Below, one piece after another: positions 8,167-16,957 of a stretch of DNA of 64,000 nt. Origin of the DNA: Streptomyces sp. NBC_00554 (GTDB lineage Bacteria; Actinomycetota; Actinomycetes; Streptomycetales; Streptomycetaceae); contig NZ_CP107800.1 of NCBI RefSeq assembly GCF_041431135.1, positions 26,411 through 90,410 of the forward strand. The letters are read 5' to 3'. Below the pieces are notes generated by a model. That model had not been told where the DNA came from, ran no database searches, and saw nothing but the letters and a program-made list of their open reading frames with translations. Numbering within the stretch: the first letter of the stretch is position 1; every line of letters begins with the position of its first letter. Made by a program: the position numbers and the translations under genes.

Positions 8167-9419
8167 GCTGCCCTCCGCAACACCATCGCGCTCTGGAACC
8201 CGCCGAATCCGCTGCCCACGCTCAGCACCGTGTCCGTGCGCTGTTCGCGGGCGTGCAGGGGCACGTAGTCCAGGTCGCACTCGGGGTCGGGCTCGTGCAG
8301 GTTGGCCGTGGGCGGCACCAGGTTGTTCTCGATCGCCAGGACCGAGGCGGCGATCTCCAGGGAGCCGATCGCGCCGAGTGAGTGCCCCACCATCGACTTG
8401 ATGGAGCTGACCGGGGTGCGGTAGGCGTGCGCGCCCAGGCTGTGCTTGAACGCGGCGGTCTCGTGCCGGTCGTTCTGCTTGGTGCCCGAGCCGTGCGCGT
8501 TGATGTAGTCGACCTGCTCGGGGTTGATGCGCGCCTCGTCCAGGGCGAGCCGGATCGCCTCGGCCATCTCCAGGCCGTCGGGGCGGAGCCCGGTCATGTG
8601 GAAGGCGTTGCAGCGCGTGGCGAAGCCCGCGATCTCGGCGTAGATGTACGCGCCGCGCCGCTCGGCCCGCTCGCGCTCCTCCAGGACGAACATGGCGGCG
8701 CCCTCACCGAGGACGAAGCCGTTGCGGGTCCGGTCGAAGGGGCGGGAGGCGTGGGCGGGGTCGTCGTTGCGCGGGGTGGTCGCCTTGATGGCGTCGAAGC
8801 AGGCCACCGTGATGGGTGAGATGGGGGCGGCGGCCGCGCCGGCGAACATCACGTCCGCGCTGCCCTCGCGGATCAGCTCGGTGGCGTATCCCACCGAGTC
8901 CAGGCCCGAGGTGCAGCCGGTGGAGACGACGGCGGCCGGGCCCTCGGCGCCGACCTTCCACGCCACTTCGCTCGCGAACGAGCTGGGCACGAAGTAGTCG
9001 TACAGGTGCGGCACCGCGTAGCGGTGGTCGACCAGGTCGAGGCGGCCGCCGTCGCTGACGATGCGGTACTCGCGGTCCAGGGCCATGGTCGCGCCGACGC
9101 CGCTGCCCACCGTCACTCCGGTGCGGTGGGGGTCCAGGTCGGTGAGGGCCAGGCCGCTGTCGGCGAGTGCCTCGGCGGTGGTGACGACCGCGAACTGGGC
9201 GGCCCGGTCCATGCGCCGGACCTCCTGCGGGCTCAGCCCGTGCAGTTCGGGGTCGAAGTCGACTTCGGCGGCCACCCGTGAGCGGAACGGTGTCGCGTCG
9301 AAGGAGGTGATGGTGCGGGTGGCGGTCCTGCCGTGGCTGAGCAGGTTCCAGAAGTCCTTGGTGCCGACACCGGCGGGTGCCACCACGCCGATGCCGGTGA
9401 TCACTACTTGGCGTCCCAT
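8163..9419 (-). CDS. Type II PKS ketosynthase alpha (KS-alpha)
   Basis: A 418-residue beta-ketoacyl synthase of aromatic polyketide type. The catalytic Cys sits in VSTGCTSGLDSVGYA near residue 172; the catalytic histidines are in NAHGSGTKQND and SIKSMVGHSLGAIGS. It would condense malonyl-ACP units with the CLF encoded next. The ATG at 9419 follows GGAAGGGAG. A cyclase gene lies 31 bases upstream in the same direction. No ACP, acyltransferase, ketoreductase of the ActIII type or aromatase gene accompanies the pair in this window. Confidence 0.95.
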   Translation of the reverse strand: MGRQVVITGIGVVAPAGVGTKDFWNLLSHGRTATRTITSFDATPFRSRVAAEVDFDPELHGLSPQEVRRMDRAAQFAVVTTAEALADSGLALTDLDPHRTGVTVGSGVGATMALDREYRIVSDGGRLDLVDHRYAVPHLYDYFVPSSFASEVAWKVGAEGPAAVVSTGCTSGLDSVGYATELIREGSADVMFAGAAAAPISPITVACFDAIKATTPRNDDPAHASRPFDRTRNGFVLGEGAAMFVLEERERAERRGAYIYAEIAGFATRCNAFHMTGLRPDGLEMAEAIRLALDEARINPEQVDYINAHGSGTKQNDRHETAAFKHSLGAHAYRTPVSSIKSMVGHSLGAIGSLEIAASVLAIENNLVPPTANLHEPDPECDLDYVPLHAREQRTDTVLSVGSGFGGFQSAMVLRRAA

Positions 9420-9450
9420 CAGGACGTCGCTCCCTTCCGGGGAAAGTGCG

Positions 9451-9780
9451 TCACGAGGTGGGGGTCCAGTCGTAGAAGCGCTGGGCCATCGCGTCGGCCG
9501 GCGAGCGCCAGGTCGCCGGGTCGTAGGCCTCGATGTACGGCTTGAGGTCGTCGCTGATCCTCACGAACAGCGGGTGGGTCTTGGCCTCCTCGATGGCCTC
9601 GCCGCCCTGGGCGGAGTCGAAGTCCTGGAGGTGGAAGTACAGGCCCCGGTAGGCGAAGAGCTGCCGCCGCCGGGTCCCCATGAGGTGCGGCATCTCGGTG
9701 CCGTCGAACTCCCCGAAGATCCGGGCGACGTCACCGCTGGACCCCGGGTCCATCCGCGCCACGATCAAAGTGCTGTGCAT
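9451..9780 (-). CDS. TcmI family polyketide cyclase
   Basis: A 109-residue protein of the TcmI/DMT-cyclase family (ferredoxin-like dimer), which closes a late ring in aromatic polyketides. The start MHSTLIVARMDPGSSGDVARIF and the later RRRQLFAYRGLYFHLQD match the family pattern, and the length equals that of TcmI. The ATG at 9780 has GGGAGAG seven bases upstream. It is the first gene of the leftward type II PKS operon. The roughly 260 bases upstream are comparatively AT-rich and probably carry the operon promoter. Confidence 0.85.
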   Translation of the reverse strand: MHSTLIVARMDPGSSGDVARIFGEFDGTEMPHLMGTRRRQLFAYRGLYFHLQDFDSAQGGEAIEEAKTHPLFVRISDDLKPYIEAYDPATWRSPADAMAQRFYDWTPTS

Positions 9781-10040
9781 GGGCTCTCCCTGGCTGGAAG
9801 GGGCGGTGACAGCCGCCGAGGGGAAAATTTTCTGGTTCATTTCCGAACACGAACTCCGCGGCTCCTGTGGCAACGCGGGTCGGTGAGCGGGAAGACCGGT
9901 GACGGAATTCTCTGAATTCGCGGCGTCGCGCCGACAGTTCACCGGATCCTTGCTCATAGCTTCTTCGGTTCCCGTCCGAATAACAATGCGCATTCGTGCA
10001 GATCCGTGTCAGGAAAACTTCAGGACTATGCGGCGGACGT

Positions 10041-10940
10041 TCAGGTTCCGGCGCCGCCGCGGCGCACGAAGCACTCGTGCACGTCGGACTCCGCGTAGTA
10101 CGTCCGCCCGGCCCGGGTCCGCCGGCGCCAGCGCTGCTCGCTGGCCAGCCGGTAGACGGTGCCGGTGGGGGTGGACCAGAGCCGGGCGACATCACCGGCC
10201 GTCAGCCAGCGCTCCTGCGGGGGGTTCCCGGCCTCCTGCCCGGCCTCCTGGCCGCTCTCCTGGCCGCCCCGCAGGGCGCGGCGCAGCTCGGTCCACAGCC
10301 GGCCCGGCCAGGCGTGCGACGGGTCGGCGTCGCACTGGATACCGGCGTTGGCGCCGGGGTCGGCGCCGCCGCCGCGCACCACCGTGACCAGGCGTCCCGT
10401 GCAGCCGGGCGCCACGCAGTCCCCGACGCTGACCCGGCGCAGCGTCTCGCGGCGTGCCACCCGGTGCGCGGCCCGCTCCAGGCGCGCCACCTCACGGGTG
10501 GCGTCCGCGGCGGCGGGGTGGGCGGCGAGCCAGCCGGCGTGCCGCATCAGGAGGCCGGCCAGGGCGCGGACCGTCCGCTCGGGCGCGGGCACGCCGCGCT
10601 GGGTGACGACGAGGCCGCCCCACGAGCCGAGCGTGGCGATGATGTCCGCCCGCACGTCGGCGGCCGCGGCGTTGAAGGGCAGACCCGAGGGCACCGGGCC
10701 GCCCGTCGTCCGCTCCCGCCCCTCGGTGCGGGGGCCGGCGCTGAGGACCTCCTCCAGTTCGGCGTAGAGGCCGGGCAGCTGCCGCAGCCGCTGGGTGAAC
10801 AGGTGCAGACACCCCGGGCACAGGCGCAGGCGAGGTGCCGCGAGCTCGGCGGGTCCTGCGGTTTTCTTCCGGCAGTCGGCGCCGTCGCACCGGGTGCGGG
10901 TGTCGGCGGACGTCATTTCTGGCTCGTTCGTTCGGTTCAT
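10041..10940 (-). CDS. Zinc-ribbon plus HTH regulator (fused form)
   Basis: A 299-residue probable transcription regulator. The N-terminus has a Cys set (RCDGADC, then LCPGC) suggesting a zinc site. A helical middle follows (residues ~90-180), then a second Cys/His set (CVAPGC and later QCDADPSHAW), and a C-terminal helix-turn-helix region (LTAGDVARLWSTPTGTVYRL) of the MerR/excisionase kind. The same architecture is encoded by two separate adjacent genes at 53998-54624 and 54621-54815, with matching segments in the same order. A Gly/Gln/Glu repeat (GQESGQEAGQEAGN) links the two halves here. The ATG at 10940 follows GGGGGATCGG. I know no defined target; a pathway-specific activator is likely. 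Confidence 0.65.
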   Translation of the reverse strand: MNRTNEPEMTSADTRTRCDGADCRKKTAGPAELAAPRLRLCPGCLHLFTQRLRQLPGLYAELEEVLSAGPRTEGRERTTGGPVPSGLPFNAAAADVRADIIATLGSWGGLVVTQRGVPAPERTVRALAGLLMRHAGWLAAHPAAADATREVARLERAAHRVARRETLRRVSVGDCVAPGCTGRLVTVVRGGGADPGANAGIQCDADPSHAWPGRLWTELRRALRGGQESGQEAGQEAGNPPQERWLTAGDVARLWSTPTGTVYRLASEQRWRRRTRAGRTYYAESDVHECFVRRGGAGT

Positions 10941-11082
10941 TTCCGATCCCCCGTTGACTGTTGACTGGGCACGACGTGTTTGCCGCCTTGCGACCGGAAA
11001 GGGAATGCGTCGTAGACGCACGTTCTCCGGTATGGGCGGTGGGTGTGTGAAATCGAGGTGGAGAATGCAGGGAAAGGGGGTC

Positions 11083-11838
11083 TCAGGCGCGCCCGATGCG
11101 GAAGCCGACCCCGTGCACCGTGATGATCCAGTCGCGGGATCCCAGCTTGGTGCGCAGGCTGCTCACATGCGTGTCCACGGTGCGCCGGGACCAGGAGTCC
11201 GCCCACACCTCCCGCATGAGCTGCTCCCGGGTGACGACCGTCTCGGGCCGGGAGGCCAGCAGGAACAGCAGGTCGAACTCCTTGCGGGTCACGGCGATGG
11301 TGCGGCCGCCCAGGCGGACCTCGCGCAGCGCCGCGTCGATGCGCAGCGCCCCGATCGCCAGGACCTGACGGGTCGTGCGGGGCTGCACGCGGCGCATCAC
11401 GGCCTCGATGCGGGCCAGCAGCTCCCTCAGCCCGCAGGGCTTGACCAGGTAGTCGTCGGCACCGGCCTGCAGGCCGAGCACGACGTCCAGTTCGCCGCCG
11501 CGGGCGGTGAGCGCGATGACCGCGGTGCGGCCGGAGGCGGTGAGCTGCCGGCACACCTGGAGGCCGTCGACGTCCGGCAGGTCGATGTCGAGGAGCACGA
11601 TGTCGACGTCGGCCTCCCCGTAGGTCTCCAGCGCGGCATAGCCGTTGCGCGCACGGTCGACGTGGTGGCCGTGCCGGCGCAGCGCCTCGGCCAGCGGCTG
11701 GGAGTCCTCGGCGCGGGCGTCGACGATCAGGACACGCCAAGCGGTGTGCGGCGTCGGAGCGGCGCGGACCTCGGCCTCGAGCATCTCGCGGCGCAGTGGC
11801 GAGAGGGGATTGAGCAGGTCGGCTGACGCCTGACGCAT
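11083..11838 (-). CDS. OmpR-type response regulator
   Basis: A 251-residue two-domain regulator: a receiver at residues ~34-150 and a winged-helix OmpR/PhoB DNA-binding domain at ~160-250. The phospho-acceptor Asp is in VLLDIDLPDVDG and the conserved Lys in YLVKP. The acidic pocket is weakened: VDARAED stands where VDDE is usual. The DNA-binding domain has the standard EFDLLFLLASRPETVVTRE and HVSSLRTKLG segments. No histidine kinase adjoins it; the kinase gene at 14482 belongs with another regulator. It may be an orphan regulator of the type found in antibiotic clusters, perhaps responding to an end product and not to phosphorylation. Confidence 0.85.
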   Translation of the reverse strand: MRQASADLLNPLSPLRREMLEAEVRAAPTPHTAWRVLIVDARAEDSQPLAEALRRHGHHVDRARNGYAALETYGEADVDIVLLDIDLPDVDGLQVCRQLTASGRTAVIALTARGGELDVVLGLQAGADDYLVKPCGLRELLARIEAVMRRVQPRTTRQVLAIGALRIDAALREVRLGGRTIAVTRKEFDLLFLLASRPETVVTREQLMREVWADSWSRRTVDTHVSSLRTKLGSRDWIITVHGVGFRIGRA

Positions 11839-12168
11839 GACTCACCTCCAGAACGGCCGGCATTCAAGACTCGTACGGATTCGGCCACCGTAGGAAATGG
11901 CGTGCCAACTCCCGGTCAGAGCAAGTGCAGGAGATGTACAACGCCGGGCACGGGGTTGGGCAGCCGTGCGGGTGGCCCGGCCGTGCGGGCTTGCCGAAAG
12001 TTGGCGTTGCGGTGCGGCGCACCTGGCACAGCCGTGCCGTCTCGTTGTCGTGGCACCGCCGATGCTGACAGCAGCATCCGATCCTGATCACCGCACACAC
12101 CACATACGCCGGGTACGCGGGGTGCCCGGGTACGCCGCATCCACCGGCCACGACGACGGGGTGACGCC
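11839..12168. promoter_or_regulatory. Divergent intergenic region with 17-bp-period direct repeat
   Basis: A 330-bp gap between a leftward response-regulator gene and a rightward KR-like gene, so it should hold two promoters. GCCGTGCGGG occurs at 11963-11972 and again at 11980-11989 (period 17), and CAGCCGTGCCG recurs near 12025. These are possible operator half-sites for a regulator. Nothing coding is visible. Confidence 0.35.
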
Positions 12169-13458
12169 ATGGACACGAACACCGCAGCGGTGGACCGGCC
12201 GCCCCGGCAGCGGGCGCCGGAGTCCGCCCGCGGTTCCGGGGCGTCCTGGCACTCCCCCGTGTGGGTGCCGGCGGCCGTCCACCGGCTGAGTCCCCCGGCC
12301 TTCCCCGCGGAGGGGATGCTGCTCGTGGTCGACGGCCGGGACACCGGCCGCGCCTGGGTGCCCGGCACGGTGCGCACGGTCCGGGTCGGCCGCGACGTCA
12401 CGGGCAGCGCCCTGTCCTGGTCGACGTACCTGGGCGGTCTGCGGGAGGCGGGGCGCGGTCCGCGCGGCATCGTCTTCGACCTGCCCGCCACCACCAGCGC
12501 CGAACGCGCCGCCGACCTGGTCCTGCCCGTGCTGCGCGCGGCCTGCTGCTCGACCAGCCCCGACCCGCTGCACCTCGCGTTCCTCGCCACCGGACGGGCC
12601 CGGCCCGAACTGGCCGCCGCCCTGGGCGCGGTGGCGCAGGTCGCCGGCGCCGAGGACGGCCGGCTGCACGCGGTCTCGGTGCGGGTGGAGATCCTGCCCG
12701 CCTGGGCCCGGGATCCCTTCCACGTCGCGTGCGTCGAACTCGCCCTGCCCCGCCCGGGCCTGGCCGAGGTCCGCCACACCACCGCCGGACGCGAGATCCG
12801 CGTACTGCGCGCACACCGCCACCCCCGCGGCACGGCCGCGCTGTACGGGCTGCGCCCGGGCGGCCGGTACCTGGTCGGCGGCGGGCTGGGAGAGCGGCTC
12901 GCCCTGCGCCTGGTGGCGGAACTCGGCGCCCGCGTCGTCCTGTTCGGGGCCAGCCCCGGGGCCGGGCCCGAACAGGACGACGACCGTCTGCTGCGGGTGC
13001 CCGGCCGTCCCTGCCAGTACGCGGACGCCCGCGGCGCCGTGCAGGCCGCCCGGCACGCCTTCGGCGGCCTGGACGGGGTGCTGCACTGCCCCAGCGGCGG
13101 CGAACTGCGCCCGCTGGCCCGGCAGTCCACCGCGGTGGCGCGGGAGACACTCGCCGACGCCGTCAGCGGCGCCGCCCACCTGGACCGCGCCACCGCCGCG
13201 CTGCCCCTGGACTTCTTCGCGCTCGTCACCGACGCCGCCCCCTACCAGGCCCCCGCCGGCGCCTCGGTGCCCGCCGCCGTCGCCCGCGCGCTCCACTCGA
13301 TCGCCGCGACCCGGGCCCGGCTGGCCGCGGCCGGCTCCCGCCACGGCGCCTCGGTCGCCGTCTGCCGGCCCGGCGACACCGACCGCCTCGGGGCGCTCGC
13401 CGACGCGCTGGGCAGCGGCCGCGGCGCGGGATGCGCCCCCGCGCCGCGAGCCGCCTGA
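12169..13458 (+). CDS. PKS ketoreductase-like SDR protein, catalytic residues apparently lost
   Basis: A 429-residue protein laid out like a modular-PKS ketoreductase: an N-terminal structural half (LHLAFLATGRARPELAAALG resembles the vestigial Rossmann part) and a C-terminal Rossmann half with YLVGGGLGERLALRL in place of the NADPH-binding TGGTGxLG, then GGLDGVLHCPSGGELRP. The region that should hold the Ser/Tyr/Asn set reads ALVTDAAPYQAPAGASVPAA. It lacks a Ser before the loop and a Tyr-x3-Asn after it, so I infer an inactive or strongly diverged enzyme. No KS, AT or ACP is attached. It starts at ATG 12169 and is followed 240 bases later by a two-component pair. Role unknown. Confidence 0.6.
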   Translation: MDTNTAAVDRPPRQRAPESARGSGASWHSPVWVPAAVHRLSPPAFPAEGMLLVVDGRDTGRAWVPGTVRTVRVGRDVTGSALSWSTYLGGLREAGRGPRGIVFDLPATTSAERAADLVLPVLRAACCSTSPDPLHLAFLATGRARPELAAALGAVAQVAGAEDGRLHAVSVRVEILPAWARDPFHVACVELALPRPGLAEVRHTTAGREIRVLRAHRHPRGTAALYGLRPGGRYLVGGGLGERLALRLVAELGARVVLFGASPGAGPEQDDDRLLRVPGRPCQYADARGAVQAARHAFGGLDGVLHCPSGGELRPLARQSTAVARETLADAVSGAAHLDRATAALPLDFFALVTDAAPYQAPAGASVPAAVARALHSIAATRARLAAAGSRHGASVAVCRPGDTDRLGALADALGSGRGAGCAPAPRAA

Positions 13459-13696
13459 CCTGGCACGCGGCGGTGATCTTCCCAGTCGTATGACAAGGCC
13501 CGGGCCCGGGGACACACCGCCGCTGACAGGAAGACCGCCGACGCCGGCCGCCATGGCAGGGCTCAGTCACGAAACATCCGGCCGCGCCCACGGTTTGGGC
13601 CCCCGCCCGGCGGAACGTTGACGTCCGCCGCGCCCGCTCCGCAACCTCGCAGGAACCGGTCATGTGTACGGATTCCCTGAGAGGAGCGTGAGCGTG

Positions 13697-14485
13697 ATGG
13701 ACGTACTGGTCGTCGAGGACGATGACGGAATGGCCGAGGCACTGCAGCAGATGCTCGGCCTGCACGGCTACGACACCCGCCACAGCGGCACCGGCACCGC
13801 GGCCCTCGCGGACCTGCCCGGTACGTCCCTCGTGCTGCTCGACCTGAGCCTGCCCGACCTGGCCGGCCACGAGGTGTGCCGGCGGATCCGGGAGAACTCC
13901 TGCGTGCCCATCGTCGTGCTCAGCGGCAGCGATCACGAACTGGACCGGGTGACGGCCCTGTACGCGGGGGCCGACGACTTCGTGCCCAAGCCCTTCAACC
14001 ACCATGAACTGCTCGCCCGGATCGAGGCGGTGCTGCGGCGCTCCACCTGCTGCTGCGGACGCGCCCAGGAGGGCGCGGGCGCCGACTCCGCGCCGGCCCC
14101 CGTGCAGGTGCCGCGCCCGCGCCGCACCCCGCCGGAGCCGGCCCAGGAGGTGTCCGCGGCCCAGGAGAACCGGCTGCGCGCGGGCCCGCTGCGGCTCGAC
14201 TCGCGGACCCGCAGGGTGTTCCTCGACGACGAGGAGATCCGCGTCACCCGCAAGGAGTTCGACCTGCTCGCCATGCTCCTGGAGGAGCCCGGTGCCGTCA
14301 TGCAGCGCGAGGACATCATGGCCCGGGTGTGGGACGAGAACTGGTTCGGCTCCACCCGCACGCTCGACGTCCATGTCGGGTCCCTGCGCACGAAACTCGG
14401 CAGCACGCGGTGGATCGAAACGGTACGCGGCGTGGGGTACCGCCTGACCGTGCCCGCGGTCCTGGGCGCCGGGTCCGAGCGGTGA
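13697..14485 (+). CDS. OmpR-type response regulator with cognate kinase
   Basis: A 262-residue regulator with an intact receiver: acidic pocket VVEDDDG, phospho-acceptor Asp in LLDLSLPDLAG, Lys in FVPKPF. A Pro-rich linker of about 45 residues containing a CCC run joins it to a C-terminal winged-helix domain (EFDLLAMLLEEPGAVMQRE, HVGSLRTKLG). The start is either ATG 13697 or the preceding GTG at 13694, which is seven bases from GAGGAG. Its stop overlaps the GTG start of the kinase gene (GTGA), so the two are coupled. It probably controls a nearby operon in response to the kinase. Confidence 0.88.
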   Translation: MDVLVVEDDDGMAEALQQMLGLHGYDTRHSGTGTAALADLPGTSLVLLDLSLPDLAGHEVCRRIRENSCVPIVVLSGSDHELDRVTALYAGADDFVPKPFNHHELLARIEAVLRRSTCCCGRAQEGAGADSAPAPVQVPRPRRTPPEPAQEVSAAQENRLRAGPLRLDSRTRRVFLDDEEIRVTRKEFDLLAMLLEEPGAVMQREDIMARVWDENWFGSTRTLDVHVGSLRTKLGSTRWIETVRGVGYRLTVPAVLGAGSER

Positions 14486-15246
14486 GGGCCCGCCCGTACG
14501 ACACGGCTCCTCCCGGCGACGCGGGCGGCCTCCCCTGCGACGCGGGCGGCCTCCGGTACGACACGGGCGGCGGCCCCTGCGACCCGGCGGCCGGCGGCCC
14601 GTACGGTCTGGCGGCCGCCGCCGCCCACCAGCTGCGCGGACCGCTGTCCTCGATCCGGCTGCGTCTGCAGATGCTGCAGGAGGACCGGCCCCACATCGCC
14701 GAACTCCCGGGCGTGCTGGGGGAAGTGGACCGCCTGTTCGCGCTGCTGGACCAGATCCTCGACTGGGGCGCCGCCGGGCGGACCCGGCCCGCGCCCCGAT
14801 CCGTCGAGGTCCTCGACGCCGCCGCCGCCCGGGTCGACGCCTGGAGCGTGACCGCCGAGGTCCAGGGCGTCCGTCTCGACCTCACCGGCACCGCCGCGAC
14901 GGCCCTGCAGGTGCACGGCGCGCTGGAACACGCCCTGGACGTCCTGCTCGACAACGCGGTCAAGGCGGGCCCGCCCGGCTCCACCGTCACCTGCACCGTG
15001 CACGTCACCGGGCAGCACGTCCACGTCGGCGTCACGGACGAAGGACCCGGCATGACGGACGAGGAACTCGCCCACGCCCAGCGCCCCTTCTGGCGCGGGG
15101 CGTCGGCGGCCGGCCACCGGGGCAGCGGACTCGGCCTGTCGATCGCCGCGTCCCTGCTCCACGCCTCCGGCGGCCGCCTCGGCCTGGCCCGGGCCGCTTC
15201 GGGCGGCCTCACCGCCACCGCCGTACTCCCCCTGGCACCCGACTGA
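14482..15246 (+). CDS. Soluble sensor histidine kinase
   Basis: A 254-residue kinase with GTG start. The H-box is AAAHQLRGPLSSIRL near residue 50, the N-box LLDNAVKAG, then DEGPGMTDEEL and GSGLGLSIAASLLHASGG as the ATP-lid glycine boxes. There is no membrane segment and no recognisable input domain. The first ~45 residues are a low-complexity Gly/Asp/Pro tract with repeated DAGGL/DTGGG units. It must therefore be cytosolic and sense through a partner or act as an accessory kinase. Translational overlap with the upstream regulator marks a two-component pair. Confidence 0.85.
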   Translation: MRARPYDTAPPGDAGGLPCDAGGLRYDTGGGPCDPAAGGPYGLAAAAAHQLRGPLSSIRLRLQMLQEDRPHIAELPGVLGEVDRLFALLDQILDWGAAGRTRPAPRSVEVLDAAAARVDAWSVTAEVQGVRLDLTGTAATALQVHGALEHALDVLLDNAVKAGPPGSTVTCTVHVTGQHVHVGVTDEGPGMTDEELAHAQRPFWRGASAAGHRGSGLGLSIAASLLHASGGRLGLARAASGGLTATAVLPLAPD

Positions 15247-15572
15247 CGACGGCCCCGGCCCGACCCGCCCGCGCCCGCGCGCACCCGCGGGCACCGGTCG
15301 AGGCAGATGCCCGGGCCCTGCTCCCCCGGCCGCAACCGGTCGAAGCCCGCTCAGGCGTCCCGCTCCCCCACCGCGGCGGCGGGTGCGCGGGGCGCGGCAG
15401 CCTCGCCGATCCGCCGGCAGGCGATCCGCGGGGTGCGCCGGATGCGCGAAGGCACGGTGCACACAGGCACGGAAGCGCGGTTGCGCAGGAGCGCCGTACC
15501 CCCGGCGCGGCGCCCACAGCCGGTAGTTGTCCCCACGCGCCTCCCCCAGCGCCGTACCCCTGGAGCCCCAGC
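15247..15572. other. Intergenic stretch, nothing coding seen
   Basis: A 326-bp gap between the kinase and NarL-type genes, both rightward. It is GC-rich with short Pro/Ala-type reading frames that do not look like protein. It presumably carries the promoter of the downstream regulator; no clear repeat or terminator was found. Confidence 0.4.
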
Positions 15573-16229
15573 ATGGCCATCGAGGTCCTCCTGGCCCACC
15601 ACCACCCGCCGACCCGGGCCGCTCTCGCCGCCCTGCTCGGTGCGGAGCCCGACCTCGAGGTCGTGGGCGCGTACGGCGACGGCGCCCGGGCCCATGCCAT
15701 GGCCGAACGGCTGCTGCCCGACGTGCTGCTGACGGACCTGCGGCTGCCGGGCGTGAGTGGCGTGGAACTGACGCGCCGGCTCGCCGCCCGGACCGGCATC
15801 CGCACCGTTGTCCTCGCCGACAGCGCCCTGCCGGAGCTCGCTCTGGAGGCGCTCGGGGCGGGGGCGCGCGGCCTGCTGTGCCAGGACACCGACACCGGCG
15901 AACTGCCGCGCGCGCTGCGGCTGGTCGCCGGCGGCGGGGCCCTGGTCTCCCCGCGCCTGACCCGGCCCCTGATCGACGCGTGTCTGCGCAGCCCCGGCAT
16001 CCCCGACGTGCCCCTCCTGGACAGCCTCACCGAACGTGAACGCCAGGTGCTGTCCCTGGTGGGTACCGGCCTGTCGAACCAGGAGATCGCCGACCGTCTC
16101 GTCGTCGCCGAGACCACGGCGAAGACCCATGTCCGGCGCGCCATGGTCAAGCTGGGTGTCCGCAGCCGCACCCAGCTCGTCGCCATCGCCTACCGGAGCG
16201 GCGTGCTCCGCCCCCGCGTCCGGGCCTAG
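15573..16229 (+). CDS. NarL/LuxR-type response regulator with altered acidic pocket
   Basis: A 218-residue protein: receiver (residues 1-125) and LuxR-type HTH (residues ~150-210, LTERERQVLSLVGTGLSNQE). The phospho-acceptor Asp is present in LLTDLRLPG, but the usual paired Asp after strand 1 is replaced by His-His (LLAHHHPPTR), and the conserved Lys region reads GLLCQDTD. Phosphorylation by Mg-dependent chemistry is therefore doubtful. No kinase adjoins it. Similar atypical regulators in Streptomyces clusters respond to ligands. It ends convergently with the DUF4097-type gene, 59 bases away. Confidence 0.82.
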   Translation: MAIEVLLAHHHPPTRAALAALLGAEPDLEVVGAYGDGARAHAMAERLLPDVLLTDLRLPGVSGVELTRRLAARTGIRTVVLADSALPELALEALGAGARGLLCQDTDTGELPRALRLVAGGGALVSPRLTRPLIDACLRSPGIPDVPLLDSLTERERQVLSLVGTGLSNQEIADRLVVAETTAKTHVRRAMVKLGVRSRTQLVAIAYRSGVLRPRVRA

Positions 16230-16288
16230 GGCCCAAGGCATGACTCTGCCTCAGCCCGTCGGCCGGGTTGGTGCTGGTGGTGTTCCTT

Positions 16289-16957
16289 TCACAGGCTGCG
16301 GGCGGTGATGTCGCCGCGGGAGGTGGTGGCGCGGATGTCGAGTCCGGCGGTGCCGTCGTTCTTGAGCGCGTTGCTGACGCGGCCGTAGTCGGTGCCGGCG
16401 TCCAGGGCTGCGGACACTCCGGCGGCGGCCGCGACCGAGATGTCACCGGACTGGGTGCGGAGCACGACCGTGCCGCGCACGGCCTCGGCGATCCGGATAT
16501 CGCCCCGCGCGGTGCTGATCTCCCCGGGGCCGCCCAGCCGGCCGACCTCGACATCACCGTCGGTCGCGGTGAGCCGCAGGCTCGCCGCCTCGTCGATCTT
16601 GATCCGGCGGTACGCGCCCTCGAAGACGACATCACCCAGGCGCCCGACGCCCCGCAGCTCGGCGGCGGCGGCCTTCCCCTCGACACGGGAGCCGGCGGGC
16701 AGCTGGACAGTCACCTCGACCGATCCGGAGGCGCCGAAGAGCTGGTTCTTCGCCGCCGGTGCCCCGATCCGCAGGATCCCGTCGGCGTAGGCGACCGTGA
16801 TCTGCTCCGCCGCCTTCACATCACGGCCCTTGGAGGCGTCCGTGGGCAGCACCTCGACCGTGGTGTCGGCCCGGTCGGCGGCGATGAACTGGACGCGCCC
16901 CGCGGGGATGTCCAGGACGGCGGAGACGGGGGCGGGGGTGTCGAACTTCTGCATCAT
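16289..16957 (-). CDS. DUF4097-type beta-helix protein
   Basis: A 222-residue protein made of short repeated beta strands. Successive units such as GDVEVGRLGGPGEIST, GDIRIAEAVRGTVVLRT and GDISVAAAAGVSAAL match the DUF4097 pattern, a right-handed beta-helix or adhesin-like repeat. No signal peptide or membrane helix is visible, so it is probably cytosolic. Function is unknown. The start ATG at 16957 has an AGGAGAGC element upstream. The gene reads away from the operator-rich region at 16999-17122. Confidence 0.7.
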   Translation of the reverse strand: MMQKFDTPAPVSAVLDIPAGRVQFIAADRADTTVEVLPTDASKGRDVKAAEQITVAYADGILRIGAPAAKNQLFGASGSVEVTVQLPAGSRVEGKAAAAELRGVGRLGDVVFEGAYRRIKIDEAASLRLTATDGDVEVGRLGGPGEISTARGDIRIAEAVRGTVVLRTQSGDISVAAAAGVSAALDAGTDYGRVSNALKNDGTAGLDIRATTSRGDITARSL

